Positions 6,289 to 8,524 of a DNA stretch of 8,524 nucleotides are shown here, in pieces (the stretch's first letter is position 1; every line of letters begins with the position of its first letter). The DNA comes from an uncultured Alcaligenaceae bacterium (GTDB taxonomy: Bacteria > Pseudomonadota > Gammaproteobacteria > Burkholderiales > Burkholderiaceae_B). The notes under the pieces are model-generated. The model searched no databases. It saw only the letters and a program-made list of their open reading frames with translations, and was not told the origin of the DNA. The position numbers and the translations under genes are program-made. The stretch is from contig CALCPT010000269.1 in the NCBI GenBank assembly GCA_937897265.1, forward strand, positions 1 through 8,524. Reading direction: 5' to 3'.

Positions 6289-6744
6289 ATGAAACTTTTG
6301 TCACGCATCTTGCCGGCTGAAAACATTGTGCTTGAGCTGGCAGTCACCAGTAAAAAGCGGGTGTTCGAACAAGCAGGTCTCTTGTTTGAAAATAGACACG
6401 GGCTTGAGCGAGCGGCCGTCTACGAAAGTTTGTTTGCACGCGAACGTCTAGGCTCAACGGGCCTAGGGGCTGGCATTGCCGTGCCGCACGGGCGCGTGAA
6501 AGGCCTCAAACACTCGGTAGCCGCTTTTTTTAGACTGGCCAAACCAATTGCCTTTGAAGCGCCTGACGGACTACCCGTCAATCAACTTCTCTTTCTGCTA
6601 GCGCCAGAAGACGCAGCGCAGCAACATCTAGATATACTAGCTGAGGTTGCACAATTATTTTCAGACGAAACCTTTCGTCTGGCCTTAGCGCGCGAAACCG
6701 ATACCACTGTGGTGCACCGCCTACTCACGACAGGCTTAGTCTAA
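6289..6744 (+). CDS. ptsN: PTS IIA-like nitrogen regulatory protein (EIIA-Ntr)
   Basis: PtsN is the terminal phosphate acceptor of the nitrogen PTS; it transports no sugar and in relatives regulates potassium uptake, nitrogen and stress responses by binding partners. The 151-residue protein is a single PTS_EIIA type-2 domain: MKLLSRILPAENIVLEL, then SKKRVFEQAGLLFENRHG, SLFARERLGSTGLGAGIAVPHGR with the phosphorylated histidine at H67, and LLFLLAPEDAAQQHLDILAEVAQLF. I chose the ATG at 6289 because the protein then starts where the family starts; the open frame extends to 6163, but inside the terminator. There is no Shine-Dalgarno before this ATG (CACCTC only), and a TATAAT sits directly upstream. 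It lies between hpf and hprK, a usual order in Betaproteobacteria. Confidence 0.94.
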   Translation: MKLLSRILPAENIVLELAVTSKKRVFEQAGLLFENRHGLERAAVYESLFARERLGSTGLGAGIAVPHGRVKGLKHSVAAFFRLAKPIAFEAPDGLPVNQLLFLLAPEDAAQQHLDILAEVAQLFSDETFRLALARETDTTVVHRLLTTGLV

Positions 6745-6783
6745 ACACCGACAGGTACACTCGCTTAACCCCACGGAGCCGCT

Positions 6784-7710
6784 ATGCTGACGGTGCAAGA
6801 TCTAGTAGACGACAATCTTGAAGATATCCCCTTTAATTGGGTGGCAGGCCAGTCAGCAGCAGATCGTCGCATTCCCGACAACGGCATGGCGGCAGCCGAT
6901 CTGATCGGCCATTTGAACTTGATCCACCCCTCGCGCATTCAAGTGTTTGGGCGCGAAGAAATGGCCTATTACACACGCTTTGATACACGCCGGCGCGTAC
7001 ACCACCTTGAAGAGCTCTTGGCAGGTGGCGTCCCTGCGATTCTGATCGCGGATAGCTTGACGGCGACCGACGACCTGATTCAAGAGTGCGATCGCAATCA
7101 TGTTCCCTTACTAACGACCACCGTACCCGCTGCACAACTGATCGACTTACTACGGATTTATCTTAGTCGGCGCCTGGCACCGGTCACGACCGTTCATGGT
7201 GTCTTTATGGATGTGCTCGGCTTAGGTGTGTTGATCACAGGTGAATCTGGCTTGGGCAAAAGCGAGTTGGCGCTTGAATTAATTTCACGCGGTCACGGCC
7301 TCGTCGCTGATGACGCGGTCGAGCTCTCGCGCACGTCTCCCCATGTAATTGACGGGCACTGCCCCGCGCTTCTCCAAAACATGCTCGAAGTACGGGGGTT
7401 AGGGCTGCTCAACATCCGTACAATTTTTGGCGAAACCTCAGTGCGTCGAAAAATGAAACTCAAGTTAATCGTGCATCTGGTACGTGCCACGGCTCAAGAC
7501 AAATTCGAACGCCTGCCACTCCAAGACATGACCCAAGAGCTGCTCGGCTGTCCAATTCGTAAAGTCATGCTGCAGGTCGCTGCGGGTCGCAATTTAGCCG
7601 TGCTCGTCGAGGCGGCGGTACGAAACACCATTCTAAAATTACGCGGGATTGACACCCTGACTGAATTCATGGAACGTCAAGCCGCAGCCATTGCACAGGG
7701 CAACACTTAA
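6784..7710 (+). CDS. hprK: HPr kinase/phosphorylase
   Basis: HprK phosphorylates the regulatory serine of HPr with ATP or pyrophosphate and also removes the phosphate. In Proteobacteria without sugar PTS permeases it is thought to tune a regulatory PTS. The 308-residue protein has the N-terminal domain (about 1-130) and the C-terminal kinase domain with H138, P-loop GESGLGKS (153-160), LVADDAVEL (173-181), the family signature [15 protein letters not shown] (202-216), and the phosphorylase-linked loop [17 protein letters not shown] (265-281). All expected motifs are intact and length is normal. GGAG six bases upstream supports the ATG at 6784. It lies 39 bases after ptsN; its TAA is directly followed by the ATG of rapZ. 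HPr and EI genes are not in the window. Confidence 0.96.
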   Translation: MLTVQDLVDDNLEDIPFNWVAGQSAADRRIPDNGMAAADLIGHLNLIHPSRIQVFGREEMAYYTRFDTRRRVHHLEELLAGGVPAILIADSLTATDDLIQECDRNHVPLLTTTVPAAQLIDLLRIYLSRRLAPVTTVHGVFMDVLGLGVLITGESGLGKSELALELISRGHGLVADDAVELSRTSPHVIDGHCPALLQNMLEVRGLGLLNIRTIFGETSVRRKMKLKLIVHLVRATAQDKFERLPLQDMTQELLGCPIRKVMLQVAAGRNLAVLVEAAVRNTILKLRGIDTLTEFMERQAAAIAQGNT

Positions 7711-8498
7711 ATGGGTGCTCTAAACGTTGTATTGATCACAGGTATCTCGGGCTCTGGCAAATCAGTCGCCCTGCGAATGCTTGAAGATGCAGACTACACC
7801 TGTGTCGATAACCTACCTGTACGGTTTCTTCACGAATTTATTACTTCACGTCGCGACAATGCTGGTGAACGCATTGCAGTCGCGATTGATGCACGCTCTG
7901 CCGATGAGTTGGGCGAACTGCCTGAGATCATTACCGCGCTGCGTGCTGGCAACACACAATTACGCATCGTCTTTCTTGAGGCGACCGATGAGACGCTCTT
8001 ACAGCGCTACGCTGAATCACGACGTCGCCATCCTCTCTCAGATCGCATGCGCAAAAAGGGCAAGGTGCTATCACTCGAGGACTGCATCGCCCAAGAACGC
8101 GAACTCTTAGATCCGCTGCGCAGCCAGGGGCAAGTGATCGATACGTCTGGGCTCACCCCCGGTCAATTGCGCGCCTGGGTGCGCGACTTAGTGCAGGCTG
8201 ATCGCAGCCCTTTAGTGCTGACCTTTGAGTCCTTCGCTTTCAAGCACGGCGTGCCGCGTGATGCCGACATGGTGTTCGACGTGCGTTGTTTACCCAACCC
8301 ACACTACGACCCGGCCTTGCGCCCATTGACAGGGCGCGACCAACCGGTCGCCGACTGGCTTGCCAGCTCTGACGATGTGCGGCAAATGGTCGCCGATATT
8401 GAAGGTTTTATCCGTAAGTGGCTACCGCGCTACACAGAAGACACCCGCAGCTACTTAACCGTCGCGATTGGCTGCACTGGCGGCAAACATCGCTCAGT
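7711..8498 (+). CDS. rapZ: RNase adapter protein RapZ, 3' end missing
   Basis: RapZ is a nucleotide- and RNA-binding protein; in E. coli it guides RNase E to the small RNA GlmZ and so controls glucosamine-6-phosphate synthase. The frame starts at the ATG directly after the hprK TAA and stays open to the window end. It shows Walker A GISGSGKS (11-18), VDNLP (32-36), LEATDETLLQRYAESRRRHPL, LTFESFAFKHGVP, DVRCLPNPHYDP, LRPLTGRDQPV, and the C-terminal block IGCTGGKHRSV. About 262 codons are genomic; the codon for V263 is completed by the first adapter base (or a genomic A), and everything from 8499 on is adapter. Some 20-35 residues are missing compared with the usual 285-300. AGGG in the end of hprK may serve as ribosome binding site. 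Whether the GlmZ role applies in this organism is unknown. Confidence 0.95.
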
Positions 8499-8524
8499 AG
8501 ATCGGAAGAGCACACGTCTGAACT
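8499..8524 (+). other. Illumina TruSeq read 1 adapter (artefact)
   Basis: The last 26 bases begin AGATCGGAAGAGC and continue ACACGTCTGAACT, an exact match to the start of the standard Illumina TruSeq 3' adapter. They follow a GT inside the conserved GGKHRSV motif of rapZ. This is library adapter left in the assembly, not genome. It also shows that the contig ends here. Confidence 0.98.

Noticed and set aside
7781..8110. Plus-strand open frame of 109 residues inside rapZ
   Set aside because: It is a shadow frame of rapZ, whose own frame holds all the family motifs.

Overview
The window is a chromosomal segment of a betaproteobacterium, probably Burkholderiales-like. The evidence is the gene order kdsD-kdsC-lptC-lptA-lptB, then hpf-ptsN-hprK-rapZ, and the beta-type sequences of HprK, PtsN and the IlvA tail. 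Species cannot be named from sequence alone. The last 26 bases are Illumina adapter, so the right edge is almost certainly a contig end, and the window may be a whole metagenome or draft contig.

Left part (1 to about 785): a visibly GC-richer stretch with no complete gene. It holds a possible WD-rich small ORF at the extreme left (minus strand), an array of about 15 units with a 21-bp period built on the palindrome GGTAGSGMTACC (157-463), two covarying 19-bp palindromes (612-630 and 649-667), and the C-terminal piece of an XRE-type helix-turn-helix regulator (minus strand, stop at 668). The regulator runs head-on into the C-terminal piece of threonine dehydratase IlvA (plus strand, to 1093). 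Neither gene is complete at the meeting point (about 770-790). The left part is therefore either foreign DNA joined by mis-assembly or an insertion that destroyed ilvA.

Middle part (1151-5579): apt on the minus strand is divergent from an LPS operon on the plus strand. KdsD makes arabinose 5-phosphate and KdsC removes phosphate from KDO-8-phosphate. LptC, LptA and LptB belong to the machine that moves finished LPS to the outer membrane. The genes are tightly spaced (13-bp and 10-bp gaps, an ATGA overlap, then an 11-bp gap).

Right part (5580-8498): a 201-bp gap stands where many relatives carry rpoN. It is followed by hpf (ribosome hibernation), a clear terminator, ptsN (EIIA-Ntr), hprK (HPr kinase/phosphorylase) and rapZ, cut by the contig end. 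PtsN and HprK are components of the regulatory PTS; RapZ is an RNA-binding P-loop protein often encoded beside them.

No complete new system is visible. The stretch most worth a second look is the palindrome array with its neighbouring twin palindromes and regulator fragment. Its link to the rest of the contig is doubtful.
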